Shown piece after piece: positions 20,591 to 47,113 of a stretch of 64,000 nt of DNA. The stretch comes from Daphnia carinata. Taxonomy: Eukaryota; Arthropoda; Branchiopoda; Diplostraca; Daphniidae. The stretch's first letter is position 1, and each line of letters begins with the position of its first letter. The notes beneath the pieces are model-generated. The model saw only the letters and a list, made by a program, of their open reading frames with translations, had not been told where the DNA came from and searched no databases. The position numbers and the translations under genes were made by a program. The DNA lies in the NCBI RefSeq assembly GCF_022539665.2, contig NC_081336.1:8470778-8534777 (forward strand). The letters are read 5' to 3'.

Positions 20591-21608
20591 ATTCTCAAAG
20601 CTCCCGAAGAGGCGCGGAAGAAATCGGCACTTGATTCGTTGAGGTTTATTAATTTCCTAGAATATAAATTGAAATATCATTTCAAGTGTCGTTTTTCAGG
20701 TAGTTTATAATCAGCTGAGATACTTAACCACACGATCTGCAGTCAAATATAACCTCCGTGAAATCCTGTGTACATTGTAATCATGTTAAAATGTTGCAAT
20801 AGATTTCTTCGCTTTGAACGATTTGTTTCTTGAATTGGGTGTTTATGTTTTGCTCTAATATTAGATTAGTTTTATCTCAATTTGTAGGCTGAGGGCAAGC
20901 AGTGGAAATCATCATGCTTATTCACTCACCCGATTTCATTAAAATCTCGTTGCAATCAGTTTGCCATGAAAATCCTTAACAGGATCGGCTGTAATTCTGT
21001 TGATTTTCAACAATAACAGGGCCTTAATGGGATTGGTTAATTAGCTTGATTTCCTGTGCTCCTCTACTTCACCGTATATCCTATTAGCGGAAAATTCTTC
21101 GAACAGATTTGAAATATAACAATGGTACATTAAACCAAATTAAAACCTTGGATTATTCAACGGCATATGAATATATAAATAAAAACCTTTTTCGGAGCAA
21201 TTGCTATTCAGAATTTAAAACACACACGAAGACTGCCCTTTAAAAGTATTTTGATGTTATCTCAGGATATACGGCCATTTAAAAATGAATAAATACTTGA
21301 AACAGAGTACCTAGTTCCACGCTGAATTCTTTATCGATTGGTATCCACTTTATCCGCCATTAAACAAAAGCTTCCGTCAGCTACGTATTCAACCATTTGC
21401 AATGGCTTGGTTTCTATGTACTTTACAGCGAAATTGCTTCAATAGAAACCTCTCGTCTAAATGGATGCGTAAAGAGCTCAACCTACGCTATGCAATCCAT
21501 CTTATTATGGGGGGACTCGTGTTTTGTATGAGATTAAAAACAGGAATGGAGCGTGCTGCAAGAGCAATCACTTTCCGATAGGTTTACCTCGGTATAAATA
21601 GCCTCCGT
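20591..21608. other. Intergenic sequence after RPL41
   Basis: Holds the presumed short RPL41 3' UTR and otherwise AT-rich sequence. No further gene can be supported. Confidence 0.4.
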
Positions 21609-21800
21609 TCAATAATCCAGTTGCACATCTCCATCTTTTGCACTCAACTTGTCTTTGATCGCTTCCACTTTGCGCCAGAAAGTGACGTTCTTCTCGTAGT
21701 CCATACGACACAGAATTCTAAATAAATGAATGAATAAATAATAAAGAATCACACTGAATTGCTTACCGAAGCCGAAATATTTGGACGGATTCATTTTTGA
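21609..21800 (-). CDS. Possible 3' exons of an unrecognised small gene
   Basis: Two minus-strand exon-like pieces. Piece a, 21767-21800, has acceptor TTTGTACCCAG and donor CG|GTAAGC. Piece b, 21609-21717, has acceptor TTTATTTAG and ends in a stop. After removing the 49-nt intron the frame continues into MDYEKNVTFWRKVEAIKDKL and a C-terminus ending QLDY. The codons are GC3-rich, as in the real genes here. A start codon and upstream exon were not found. The unspliced alternative (M at 21794) is also open. I do not recognise the protein. Confidence 0.25.
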   Translation of the reverse strand, partial: SKMNPSKYFGFGKQFSVILYYLFIHLFRILCRMDYEKNVTFWRKVEAIKDKLSAKDGDVQLDY

Positions 21801-21884
21801 CTGGGTACAAACAGAGAATTTGTGATTAATGTAGACTAGCACAGTTATGTTGCATTCTCCGTCTTTGTCGCTTGCCACAGTCAT

Positions 21885-23857
21885 GAATGATGCACATGTG
21901 CTGTACAGACTTATCTACCCCCGCTCGCTCTTTTGGTTTGTATCGTCTTGGGACAACTATCCAAAGGGGCCGACGCAGATGATCTCTGAATGCTATATAA
22001 GGTTACTTTACATATAGGAATGGCAACCAGGGAGTATAACTCGAATGGGGGGAAAGCAGAAAGGAGAAAGAAGAAATCTTTTGACGTAAAAGATTCATTT
22101 GTCTACATAGTCTCTCGTTTTCTCGCCAGATAAAAAAACAAAAAAGAGAGGAACGTCATCGCTTACGACTGTGCTCATATCTTTGTGACACCCAGGGAGC
22201 GGCAGCCCAGCAGCCTCTTTTTCTTTATATCAAATGCGACAGTGGCCACAATCGTCTTCTTCTATTCTCTTTTTTTTTTTGGTTCGGGTTGGTGAAATGG
22301 AGGAATAAAAAAAGGGGCCAATGTGAGATATGCTTGTAGACATTTGTGCACGGGGGGCTGTTACTCATCGCCATTGAGGCCCGGGCTAATAATAAGAGAC
22401 GACGTCATTGCCAGTTTATCAACAGTGACACAGCTTGCGGATCTATGTATAATAATTATAGTTCTAACTGTATGTCTAGCATAAAATAGCGTCAATGTCA
22501 CTACTACCGCTTTTACGCGACGATACATGTCGCCATAAATTGAAAAACCGCCACCAGCGAGTCCAGATGAGTTTCCTTCTCCTTCCGGTTTGGGTGGGAA
22601 AACTATTCGGACCGGATGGCTGAGGGACAGGCTATTCGTTTTTCTATTGAGGGCTATCACTGGCTAATGGATGGTGGGCGCAATCTTGGGGGAAGATGAC
22701 CTGTTGTTTTCAATATAAAAATTGTTTTATTATTCATATTTTGTATGTAGCAATATAATACATGTTTAAAAGACATTTTTTTTTTTTTTTAAATATTTAC
22801 ATTACAGAAGAGACGAAGACCGGGGGGAGTTGAATTTGTTTATCAAATAAATATGTAGGGCGTGGAAGTGTGCTGTGGAGGTGAGATTGGGATAACATCG
22901 TGAACGATAGGATAAAAAAATGATTGATAATAATCAAAATATATACACACACATACATACCTAACATGTCGGCCATTTAATTATTTCTTTTCATTGGGAA
23001 TGATAATTCTCATTTTTTATTATTATTATTATTAAAGGGGGGTTGAACGAAGAACCTGTTAATTTTTATATGTTATCTCGTTAACTTGTTTGTGATGATT
23101 CTGTCTCGACAAAAGGGGCTCAGTCATCCCGCAACCCTTTTGAATTTCGTCTAGGATTGTGGGGGTAGGGGTGTTGCATTTCCAGAATCAATTCCGCAGA
23201 TGAAAATCAAAAGAGAATTGCGGGACGCGATTGCCAGAGACAGAATTATCCAAAGAAGCCATATAAAAACGTAACTTGACGCACGGCCCATTGAAACACT
23301 TAAAAACTGACGTAGCAATGACATAATTATCTTTCATTTTAAAACAAAACTCGTGGCGGCCTACCCACACCAAATGACCTTTTTCCGGTTAACTTGGCAA
23401 AGAAAGAACTTTAATCATTTAAAAACTTAAACGAATTTAGAGATCCCGAGATACAATTTAACGTTTTCAATAATTTCTGTAATAAGGAAAAAGGGCTGAG
23501 AAAAAAAAAAAAAAAAAAAAGAACTGAGAAAAATCGCACGAGGACGGATGCAGGAGTAGAACAAATAGGAAACGTAATTCTTGGCCAAGAAAAGCAAAGC
23601 AAATTGGAATTTCTTACTTTAATTAAAAAAAAAAAATAAATAAATTCGCTGCTGAAAGTCGAGGTGCTGCCATTTTGAGTACACATTTCATAGCGCCAAA
23701 TGTTTCGATTTTCGTCATTTAAACAATTCAAAAAAAAAAAAAAAAAAATGTGAATGAATTAAAATTGGGCTCACCTTTTTGTTTTTCCCTTAAACAAAAA
23801 AGAAAAAGAAGTGGGTTTTTTTTTTTTCAGTATTTAAAGCAGCACCTCGCACCTTCC
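21885..23857. other. Intergenic sequence and probable 3' UTR of the mXR receptor
   Basis: No gene supported. TTTATT words (minus-strand AATAAA) at about 22727 and 23014 are candidate polyadenylation signals for the receptor transcribed leftward from 36.5 kb. Confidence 0.35.
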
Positions 23858-36551
<12,694 letters not shown>

Positions 36552-39500
36552 GGCTTCGGCCGTCCCTTTTGCCCAGTCATTCGTTCACAATTTTTTTTTT
36601 TTTTTTTGTTTAATTGTTAATTCACCACTGATCACTTAAAAAACACGTTTCTCTTCTCGCGATTTTTTCAGCTGAAAGAAGAATTAAAAATTATTCATTA
36701 AAAAAAAAATAATAATGGGGTTGGTTAGGAATTGAAAAAAAAAAAATATGAGGGAAATGGATAACGGATGATGAAATTTCGAATGGGGAGGAAAAAGGAA
36801 GAGGTTAGAGAGAGAGAGAGATAGAAACAAGTCGAGTGGGAGGACAAAAGGAAGGATCCTGCTGGCCCACCTTACGCCAACCGACTGCCCGTTAACAAGG
36901 TGCGTGCACTCGCCGATATTTCCTTGGCTGGATGCTGCGCGCTATTCGTCCTTTCTTTTTTCATACATAGAGCCGGGATATCATCATTGTGAAACCGAGA
37001 AAGAGAGATACGAAACACAACTCGGGCACGGAGGATGTCGCCATCTGCGCCGGCGCCGATATTCTTTTTTTTTTTTTTTTCTTTCGTTTCCCTTCCGCTT
37101 TACTTGAAAATGGAATAAAAAATATTCCGGCGCGTAGCGAGGGTCGCTTCCGGAAATGTAAATTCCCTGTTTGTAACGAAAAATAAAAATTTGTTTTCCA
37201 GACTACATTGACGTTGAAAGATTTCCAAGATTATTGCCCACGTGACGCAGATCCGGAAGAAAACATTTTTTCTTTTTGCAATCACTTTCACCAACGACCT
37301 AAAACAAATAAAAGTAAACAACTGTTTTTTTTTTCAAGTCAAAGTCAATAATAAATAAAAGTGTTTACAAAAAAAGACACGCAAGTTATCGAAATTGAAA
37401 TGGCTTTAGGAAACAGTTCCGCTTTTAGACACTTGACGTAACCATCGGCGCCCACTTGACATAGAAGGCGTTTATTCGACCGCCCACCTTAAACGAGAGG
37501 ACAGTTATATTACAAAATTCCAAAGAGATCGATTTCATCAGATTCGCCCCCCCACCCCTCCCTACATTGATTTCTTTTTTTTTTCCCATCCTCTATAAAT
37601 ATCCTTCGAATCGCTTCTCTTCGAAAACAAATTCACGTTCTCGGGGAATCATGGCACGTCCCAACACCGTCGAATACGAAAAAGAAAGATGATTTCATTT
37701 GATCAGAGAAGGGGGAGATCGTTCCACATCGGAAATGTTTCCCTGTATCTCGTTTCCCATTAATGCGCGTGTGTGTCTCGTCGTATGCAGAAGGCGAAAA
37801 AAAAAAAAAATCGAATGTGGGAATCGAACCGAATGACGACGGCCAGTGATGAAAAAAGAAAGGGCATTTTTTTTTCTTTTCTAAGCGTCTAGGACACACC
37901 GTCGATCAAATGAAGGAAATAGGATCTGCTCGCATTGCTGATTCGAGCTGCTTTTCTTTAGATCTCGGCAAATACGTGAGAAAAAAAAAAAAAAACACAA
38001 AAAAAAAATAAAAAAGACCCGCAGCGAAAATTCTGTCTCCTTCATTTTATTTCGTATGCCGGCTAATACACACGTCGAAGACTCGGCGTTCCAATCAAAC
38101 GACAAAAAAAAAAAAACAAAGAAAGGTGTGTGTGTGTTTGTGTGAAGAAAGACAATCAAGTTCAAACACACACGGTCAACGTTATTGACGGCAGCCCAAT
38201 TCGCTTGATGAAATCATTTCCTGATCTCGGCAGGAAATCAAAAAAAAAAATCAGCCACAAATGTCAAAACATTTTTTTTTCCCCTCCCTTGTTCTTCCAC
38301 GTTGGCAAGAAAAGAGTAAACAAATTATTTGTTTGTTTTTTGTTTTTTTTTTCAAGGAATTGGTTTTGTTGACGTAAGGGCTAAACCATCTCTCCACGAC
38401 ACAGCATAGATATATATCTAGCAGCCCAAACTCAAATTGTATAAAGAAAAAAAAAAAGTGGGGGGGGGGGGGGTTCGAAGGCAACGTCAGGGGGTGGGGG
38501 AAGATCTGTGTCGTCGTTTCAATTTGTGATTCGATTGAGCAAAGAGCGTACGGTCAATAAGGGCATCAGCAGAAAACTTGTTCGTTGCCACAATTGCTTT
38601 ACAAATCCATAGGACGCGAAGCCGCGGCGAAACGAAATAAGACGGTGAACGTGCACACTCGCTTAAAGAAAGAAAAACATAACGGGTGACATGTTTAGAA
38701 TAACTGCAAAGCGTCGCACTTTGTTGCACAGATTCTTGTCCCGCACGACGAGAGAAACGCATCGACGTTTTCTTTTTCCCCGAGTCAAGCGCATTGTCAC
38801 CGAATGTAAAGCGTAAAATATTTGTCCTATTCAACACGCAAGGGGGGCCTTTAAGAATCGTCCAATTTCAACTTTGAAAAAAAAAAAAAAAAAAAAAAAC
38901 TGTTCACCGTGTCGTAGAGACGGAACTGACACGTTTCACCGAAAACGAAGTAGTAGAGGCGAATGTTTTTTAATAGCTGATAGATACATATCTAGAGAGC
39001 GTCGACTACGAGACCGGCCTTTTGTTTCGTTTCTATTTCTGTATGTACAGAGAGAGGAGGCGATGACGCACCAAGAACATTGGCCGATGAAAAGAAAAGT
39101 GTCGATAAAGATCCCCCCCCCCTCCTTCCCGAAAAAAAAAAAAGAGAGGGGAAAGATTTCAGCATCATCACCTGTCATGTCCGTTCGCCCAACATCTATA
39201 TCGACCCGTCAAACACAAGCCTGTTCTTTTTGAAAAGCTTGTTGACGTCGTCCCATGAATAGAGAGGAAGCAAGAAGAAAATATAGGCTCAAAAAGAGTA
39301 CATATAAATATATATATATATATATATACCTAAGGATCCTTCCTCTCATTTGCTGGGCTTTCATCTGGCGCACACACCATCCTGTCCGCCCCTTGTTAGT
39401 CGTGTCCGCTGACATCGTCACGCATCAACGGCCGTCACATCATCCGAGACCACACACGCGAGGGGGGTTTTCACACTCCAGTCGAAATCCTTCCGTCCGC

Positions 39501-42500
39501 CCGCGTTGCGCAAACACACACACACAAAAAAACACCCTACAAACAATGAAAATAAAAAAGGAGGGATTTAGATGTGATAACAATAATTATTCAACGTGAA
39601 ACTTTCACAGACAGCTATCTGAAATTAAAAGACGTAAAGCAAACTCCTTTCGTTTCTAAAAACGTAATCAAAATGGCGTCTAAAAGGCCCGACTGTACAA
39701 GTCGCACACTTTGTGATTTGCTGCTGATTAGAAACATGACACCACGTTGGCATTCGAACTTGCTGCAACAAGAATCTGTTTTTTTTTTTTTTAGAAAACG
39801 AGGAAATCGCAAAGTTACGGTGTGTGTGGATGTCAACGGAGATAAGTGGATGCCAAACACCACACGTTAAGAGTTAATGACGGGGGGGGGGGGATTCCTT
39901 TGATGTGTACAGCCCACATAGGGAAATTGGTACGAAGGCATCAATAATGCCAAGTTGAGGGACACATGTAAGCAAAAAAGTGTGACGAGAAGCCAACAAC
40001 AATAAAAAAAAAAAGGAGATTTCACTAATGAGCGGGTTGCCTTATCTCGGGACGGGACTCTTTGGTAAACGCTGTGGACATGTACAAAGTTGTTGATTCG
40101 ACGTGTCACGCGGTTTGTTGACGTTATCGATTTAGTTTTTGTTTCCCAGTTGGCTGACATAGACACGAAAAAAAAAAACGAGAGGCAAAACTTTTGGATG
40201 AGTCAAAGTGCTAATGGTCCAGCCGAAAGGGCTGATGCACGACCGTGAGCAACTTTCTCCTTCAAATTCAGGGTCACTTCTTGGCTTGAGGAGGGCGAGT
40301 TTTGAAAAAACTTCAAGGACAAAACGATAAGTTTAAAGGCATTTATACTGAGCCTGATCGAACCAAAGAGAATAGTTGATGGCATCCAAGTGTTAGGCGG
40401 CGTTGCCGTTTTTTTGCTGCTGAACGGAAAGCAAAAACTTCTTTTTCGATCAACCCACTGAATAATAATTCAGAGCCTCTCTCTCTTTCGCTCTAAAAAT
40501 CATTGGCCAAAAAATAAAAAAAAAAAAATTTAAACTAATCGCGGTGCGTGACACGTTAGAAAAATGTAAAGTCGAACGAGAGACAAGAAAAATCAACGAT
40601 GCGGAAGGAATGCTGATTTATATCCAACCGCCCACAAACCGGCAGCGATCCGTCTACTTAAAAAAAAAAAAAAAAAAAAATTGGGAAATGAAAAGGTAAA
40701 GCTTCCGGATGAAAAAAAAAAAAAAAAATTGTACTACACCGCAATCGACCCGAAATGTGAGGAGTTTGTCGAAGGAATGGAATTTCAATATTATTCTCGA
40801 ATAAGGGACGAGTTTTTTTTTTTTTTTTTTCAAGAAAAGAACGGACAAGGAAAACCAAAAGGATTCGATTTGATCATGTCGTAGCTATCGATTTATCGTA
40901 GAGACTCTTCTATTATTTGGCGCATTACTTCATTCCATTGGCAACGCATTTCTATTTTACTTCCCTTCCCAAACCCTTTTCTTTCTTTTTTTTTTTAAAT
41001 GAAACGCAGAAAAAGAAATGATCAATTTCTAAACATACCGAAATAAGTAAAAGCTGCGATCCAATTTCCCAGTGAATAACAGAAATGGAGGAAAATACGA
41101 ATCGCCTTCTCAGTTCGTACATCTTTCACGTCGAACGGGCGCGAGATTTGATATGGCCGCGCATTTCTTTGCATCAAAAATCGGCATCGATCATGTCTCA
41201 ATCTCCAGTATGTGCAGCACTCCAGCTGGGTCAGACAAAATGCTTCAACAGTCAAAGAAGAAATACGAGAGACGAAATGATGAGGACACGGTCCACTGGT
41301 TTTGCCTGCACGCGTTTTGATTATTTATTGAATAAATTCAAAGTCGATACGTACGCCGCTGTGAGGACTAGACAAACTCGATCACTTCCTTCAGCTGAAT
41401 TATTTATTTGCCACGCATTAAAAAAAATCAAGACTCTAAAACAAGATTCGACTCGCATTTCCTACGATCCTTTTCCCTTTCGATCATTTATCTGATATAA
41501 ATGAATAAAACAACTAACCAATAGTTTGAAATAAAGAGTAAACCTGCCATTTTGTAGCCGCTTAAATATCGATAACGAAGCGATAAACTCGTCGAACAGG
41601 AGACGTCGATCTAAAACAGGAACAGAAAAAAATTCTAGTCCTACAAAACAAAAAAAGAAACGCGACAAACATGTGGCAGGCGGATAATAGCGTAAGGAGG
41701 AGTAAGCATTTTCGTTCATTGGCGCTCGCTGACGGCAGAAACGATCAAGTCGTTCAATCGAGCGGTAAAAAAAAGAGAAGAAAATAAAAAAACGAAAGGA
41801 TATACAACGTGTTCTTCCGCCGTGACATTGCAAAGGCAAAAAATAAAGACGCCCCTCCAGAAAAAAAAAAAATAGTAATAACGCTCAAGGCTATGGTTGA
41901 TGAAATACCCATCTGAGCATCCAATCAGACTGGGAAAAATCTGTGAATTCTCTACCATCTACGGATACATAAAAAGAAAAGATGAAGGAAAGAAAAATTG
42001 ATGGTGAACTTGATCCGAAATGACAGCCACGAGACGTATTTCATGGCGAATCAGTTCATGCGTCATCCATCAGCAAACAAGACGCCATTTGAGAAATGCC
42101 TCAAGGCCAATCCCATAAATTCAATCGAGATTGCAGGCAAAAGATGTGAACCACAACAAATTCGGGATCGATTAAGACGAGATTTTTTTTTTTTCCAAGA
42201 GATGAAGAAAAAATAAATTTTGATTAATAGTTTTCCCCTGCAAAACGTGAAAAATCCCTCGAGTTTGAACAGCAAAAACACCCCCCGGCCTATCGATAGA
42301 TCCTTTCAATCCTAGAGCAAAACCCGGATCGAGACCTTTTAGACGTGAAAGACGGATACGTTCATTGGAAATCGTCCACACCAGTTAGCGCTGACCGCAA
42401 CAGAGTCAGAGCGCAAGATTCGAAATGAAAGTTGATTCTAGACTACTATCGAACGTGTGTGATTATACGTACCGTTGGTTTTCCGCAGTGTGTGTGTGTG

Positions 42501-45500
42501 TAATAGGGTTTCCGATTTCCTCGGCATCTCGTATGCTGTAATGGCTGGATGGCCTTGTGTATACAACTGAAAATACATCGCCACTTGGATCTGTATCAGC
42601 GATCCTTCAAGGCTCCTTTCTGCTTGTAGAAGCCGACTGGACGTTTTTTTTTTCCCCCTCGTTCTTTCTTCTTCGGTTCCATTCCCAATAAATAAAGAAG
42701 GAAAAGTAGGGAAAGGCCGGGTAAATTTCCACTCGAAGCTCAAGGAGGCTTATTAGGCTGCAGGATGGGCGGGTCGCCCCCAGCAACTTTGATAAGGAGC
42801 GCCCGAACACAGAAGCTCTAGAAAATGAAATAAAATAAATACAAATAAGGGAAAGAACCAATATATAAGGAGCTTGTGACCCTCTTTGTTCTCCTAGAAC
42901 TCTTGGATGTGCCCACACTACCAAATGCTGTTTGCACAGACACACAAAAAAAAAACAGAAAGGAAAACTACAAAATGTGTCGAGTCTATAAATCATTGGA
43001 AAAAATTATATCCATTCGACTACGATATCCCTTCGCTAAAGTCGCCTAGGTAACAGCCAAATTTCGCTTCTTTTTGCTACTGCCTCACACATCTCACGTA
43101 CGTAAGCTTTAATTCTACACTAGTTTAGCCTTTTTTTTTTTATGCTTGTTTCACGATAAAGAAATACGGCTGTTTGGCTGTGTTTATCCGACAGAAAACA
43201 TTTCGCCGTTTCGAACCCTTGGACTTCTTTTGTCCTCAAAGGATGTTGTTAGAAGAACTCAACTTTTTGACAAGCTCTTTATTCGATCCGTTGAGTTTTA
43301 CGCTCCATTCCATCTCGTTTCTTTTTAGTTGCCTGTTTCCCTATTATAGCATTGTGAATCCACACAGACGGCGTGGCTAAAGCCTTTCTTGCACATCGGC
43401 TGTACGCGTCTGCCTAAGGTACACAAGTTACCAGCCATATTGTCTAGCAAGAAGAAAAGGGTTTACTCTGTACACATCCATCAACCTAAAAGCACTGCCA
43501 AGCGACTGTTGCATACACAATAAGAAGATAGACCAAATATTGATCCACCAGAGATTGCCATTACCTTTGGTAGGCGAACCCCTAAAAATTAAACCTGTGA
43601 CGAATACATTCAATTCAAACGTATCAAAAAGATTTCGAAAGTTTCACCACGCGGTAACATTATTCTACTCGTATTGTTACGGAGAATCGATGGTTCTACA
43701 CATACCTTTTGAACACGAACGTTGGATGTTACTGGCGATGTAATGTTGTAGGGGACGCAGCAACAGAACTATTTGCTCAATCCACTATTACGTAAATAAA
43801 AAGAGTTGATAGAATATATTCTTTGTAATAGTATAACAAAAACAGTACTTTTACCAGAGCTTTAAAACTTTTAAACTTTGACTGATCCATTTCAATAGGA
43901 TTGACTTGCTTCTTATTGCTTCCAAGTGTGGGGAACCTGTAACATGTAACGATAAAAAGTTTTCAACCTCATTAAAGATAAAGTAAAGCTGCTTTTTAGG
44001 CTCAACAATGTAAAGAACAATGAAATTTAAGAAGGTAGAACTAATCTCTTGATTTCATTCACCATCAATTCCTCTAGAGTTTCAAAATATCTTTCCAGCA
44101 CATGTAGTTGGATGTTTCTTTTCAACGAGCACATGCAACTATTTTTTTGGCAATGCTATTTGCCCATTCTTGTTCTTTGCCTTTAACAACTGACAATCAG
44201 TACCACACATGAGTTTTCTACTAAGATGTTGAAACTTCAGAGATAAAGAACCGAGGCATACCCATCTTTGCTGATTTACTAAACAAAGCGAGAATGCAAA
44301 ATTCGCGCTCCATTATGTTCTAACGCTGCACGGCACAAGACAAAGACAATGAACAGCGTGGGCGCGTGAAACTTTCTCGTTTTTTAGGCAGGCAGCCAAA
44401 CATTTCAACAATCAAAACCAAAAGAAACATGAATTATACTTACTATTTCTCAATTCTTTTGTTTCACAGCAAACGTCTGTTGACTTAAACGCACGTTCGT
44501 AAATTTTGATGGATGTATGTCGATACAAAAAAAGAACAGCCATGAACGAGGACTGAATACACTTTTGAAACTGCGAACACGAGATTCGATTACACAACGA
44601 CGTTGCCGCATCAAACCGTAAAAAACAGGAAGTCAGGGACAAACAAAAAAAAAGACGTCGCCAAGTTGACGTATCCTTTCGAAATAAAAATCGAATTGAT
44701 ATTGGAACTTGGAAAACAGAAATGTCATTTCAGTTCCTTCCGTCACTTGGAAGGACATGAAAAAAAGCTGAATTTCCAGTTGGTTGGATGTACGTAATTC
44801 TACTCGATCCACAATCGCCTGAAACCATGTGGTCTCACCAGAGGGAACGCTGTCTGAATAGTGCTGGAAATACGTTTTACGTCAGCCATTCAAGCTATTC
44901 CGATTAAATGCGAGCAATGAAACCAAAAAGAAAAAAAGAACCTTCTTTGCCTCATTTGATAGAGCAGAATGACAAACCTTGCTGGTCGACGTCAGAAAGG
45001 CTAACGAAAAGCGAAACGGAAATGACCCACCGTAGTCGCCATCCATGATTAAGAATACCATTCCGATAAAATAAAAAAGCAAATCAAACATGTTCTCTTT
45101 GGACGGCGTAATTATTTTTTTTTTTCATCCCGTCTCGAACACATGGTACACGTTAAGATGCAATCAACTGATGGAATTCAGTTGGATCTCAGTTCAAGCG
45201 TTTTTCTGGCGCCACTTTTGTGCTGATTACATTATGGGAGACGGCATGGTGTCGTTTCCACTTCCCCCCACGCCAAAAATCTTACGACATTATCAGAATC
45301 CCGAATCATTACACTTTCACAACCCAGATCCTAAATGTTCATCCATTAGAAAGAGAATCTGTCGAAATCGATACGAATGTCACTGAACGTGCGAATTGGA
45401 AAACGATGATCGAGAAAACATTCATGATATTCCAACGCAACCAAGTGTGAATTCACGGAAGTTGTTGATCAAGTTTGTCATTGATCTAGTGTGACACATC

Positions 45501-46429
45501 AGGGAAGTCGCTGGACAGCTGAACCAAGAGGTACGAAGAAAAAATGGTACACCAGTGGACTGGGCACGGAACTGACAGCTCGCGAAACGTTGTCATAATT
45601 CATCGTGCAACTAGAAATGTATGAATTTTCAAGAGTGCAGTCTATTTTTCACAGCAGGAATGGCGCCACGTTTTCATGATGGACGCATGAGAAGACACAT
45701 TGACTGGCCAATGGTCAATCTTGTTACATTGTGTACTGCGACAGTTTGAAATGACAGCCATGGGCAAAAGTCGGTGGACGACGAACAGCAAACGATATTT
45801 ACACGACGAAAGACAAAGAACAAGGCGGGTAGGAAATTACTGAGCCAGGTTATCACCGGGATTTCTTTTAAATGAAAGCGTTCTTTATTCAGAGAATGGC
45901 ACACGAAACGACCAAAGGGAGTTGACATTTATGGCGAAGATCTTAAAACTAATTAGAATAAGTTTTAGTAACAGAGAACGAGTGCGTCTCGGGGGAAAGT
46001 GAGAGATCCGATAATCTGCAGGAAATGCGTAAAACTCGTTCAATTGGGGCAGGAACAGGTGGAAATTAAACGAGTAACTTGAGACGTTTCGAAGAAAGTG
46101 GGAATCGACATGCTTAATTAATAGGTGAAAGTCAACTAAGTAATGGGCGTTTATTTTTTTTTCCTCCATCTAGCGAAGCTTTTTCTTACTATAGATAACG
46201 ACGATTACTACTAGAAAAGACGACGTAACGAACATCACCTGACAACATGTGACAACCACAAACACGAGAACCTTTTCGAACAAAATAATAATCCATGGAC
46301 GGTGGCTGAATTCATTTTAAATGTAGCCTAAAAGCAAACTCCCCAATTCAAAAGACTTTTTGTTTGTTTATTTTTTAGAATACGCATTAAAATTGGAGGA
46401 TAATAGTTGGGCAAGTTTAAGACGGCGTC
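36552..46429. other. Long intergenic region upstream of the mXR receptor
   Basis: No supported gene. Right after 36552 comes the receptor's 5' flank, with an Inr-like TCAGT on the minus strand near 36630. The rest is rich in poly-A/T, poly-G/C and CA/GT runs (for example 35680-35702, 38459-38473 and a TA run at 39308-39328). Short blocks at 41.70, 43.48 and 43.95 kb recur near 60.24, 62.07 and 62.81 kb. Confidence 0.4.
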
Positions 46430-46630
46430 TGCTTGTGTCGGCGAACGCCATGACATAAACGGCATCCGCTGATGTCGAATCGATGGCACAAAGAAATAAC
46501 ATCAAAGAAAAAGTAAAGAGATGCGAAAAAAAAGAAGAAGCAAAAAAAAAAAAAGAATAGACAGGGAACGACATCAAAGACTTTCGTCTACATTTTATAG
46601 TGATGTAGTATAGCTGAGAATATGTTGAGA
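46430..46630 (-). pseudogene. Decayed copy of mXR receptor exon 7 and its intron
   Basis: Read on the minus strand, ATCAG|CGGATGCCGTTTATGTCATGG gives DAVYVMAFA. Receptor exon 7 (26615-26469) starts with DAVYAMAHA after the same kind of acceptor. Similarity runs on into the upstream intron: AACATCAAAGAAA and GAACGACATCAAAGACTT here match ACATCAAAGAAATTC and AAACGACATCAAAGAGTTT near 26640-26715. After about 12 codons the reading diverges and the exon's Cys-containing part is missing, so it cannot work as an exon. Confidence 0.7.
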
Positions 46631-46723
46631 ATGGCACCCATTCGTCCCCATCCTTTTTTTTTTTTTTTTTTTTGTTTAAATTCATTACAACTCTATAGAC
46701 GATGAGAGGGAGCCTGTTACATT

Positions 46724-47113
46724 TTACTGCACCATGTACTTGACGTTGAATTTTTTATTACAGAAGAACAATTGGAAACGATAACTGTGCTGGTCCGCCG
46801 TCCCTGGCCAACGGCAGTTGTTTGATTCACAGCATCCGTAAGCTGAGCAAATAGGCCATTCGGGGGAGGAGGAACTAACATCAATTGAACAGAATCATAT
46901 AGAACAGTAGCAAAAAGTAAAATTTGAAAGAATATGTTGCGTAATGTCTCTATCGTTATGATACACAAGGTTCCCATCATAGTATACTGAGTTAAAAAAA
47001 CGAGTATGTACGTCTGCCATCAGTGGGAGGAGTTTGTGCCAAGAATTTTCAACTGCAGCAATCGTTTCTTTTCTTTTTTGATTGATCGAATAAATTGAAC
47101 GACACGCACGCAT
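46724..47113 (-). other. Unrecognised Cys-rich open frame
   Basis: A minus-strand frame ending at 46724 reads CSAYGCCESNNCRWPG before a further Cys, and an AG acceptor candidate precedes it. Another open frame at 46895-47113 lies just upstream. No start, domain or joined structure could be established. It may be a terminal exon of a small secreted protein or chance. Confidence 0.15.
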
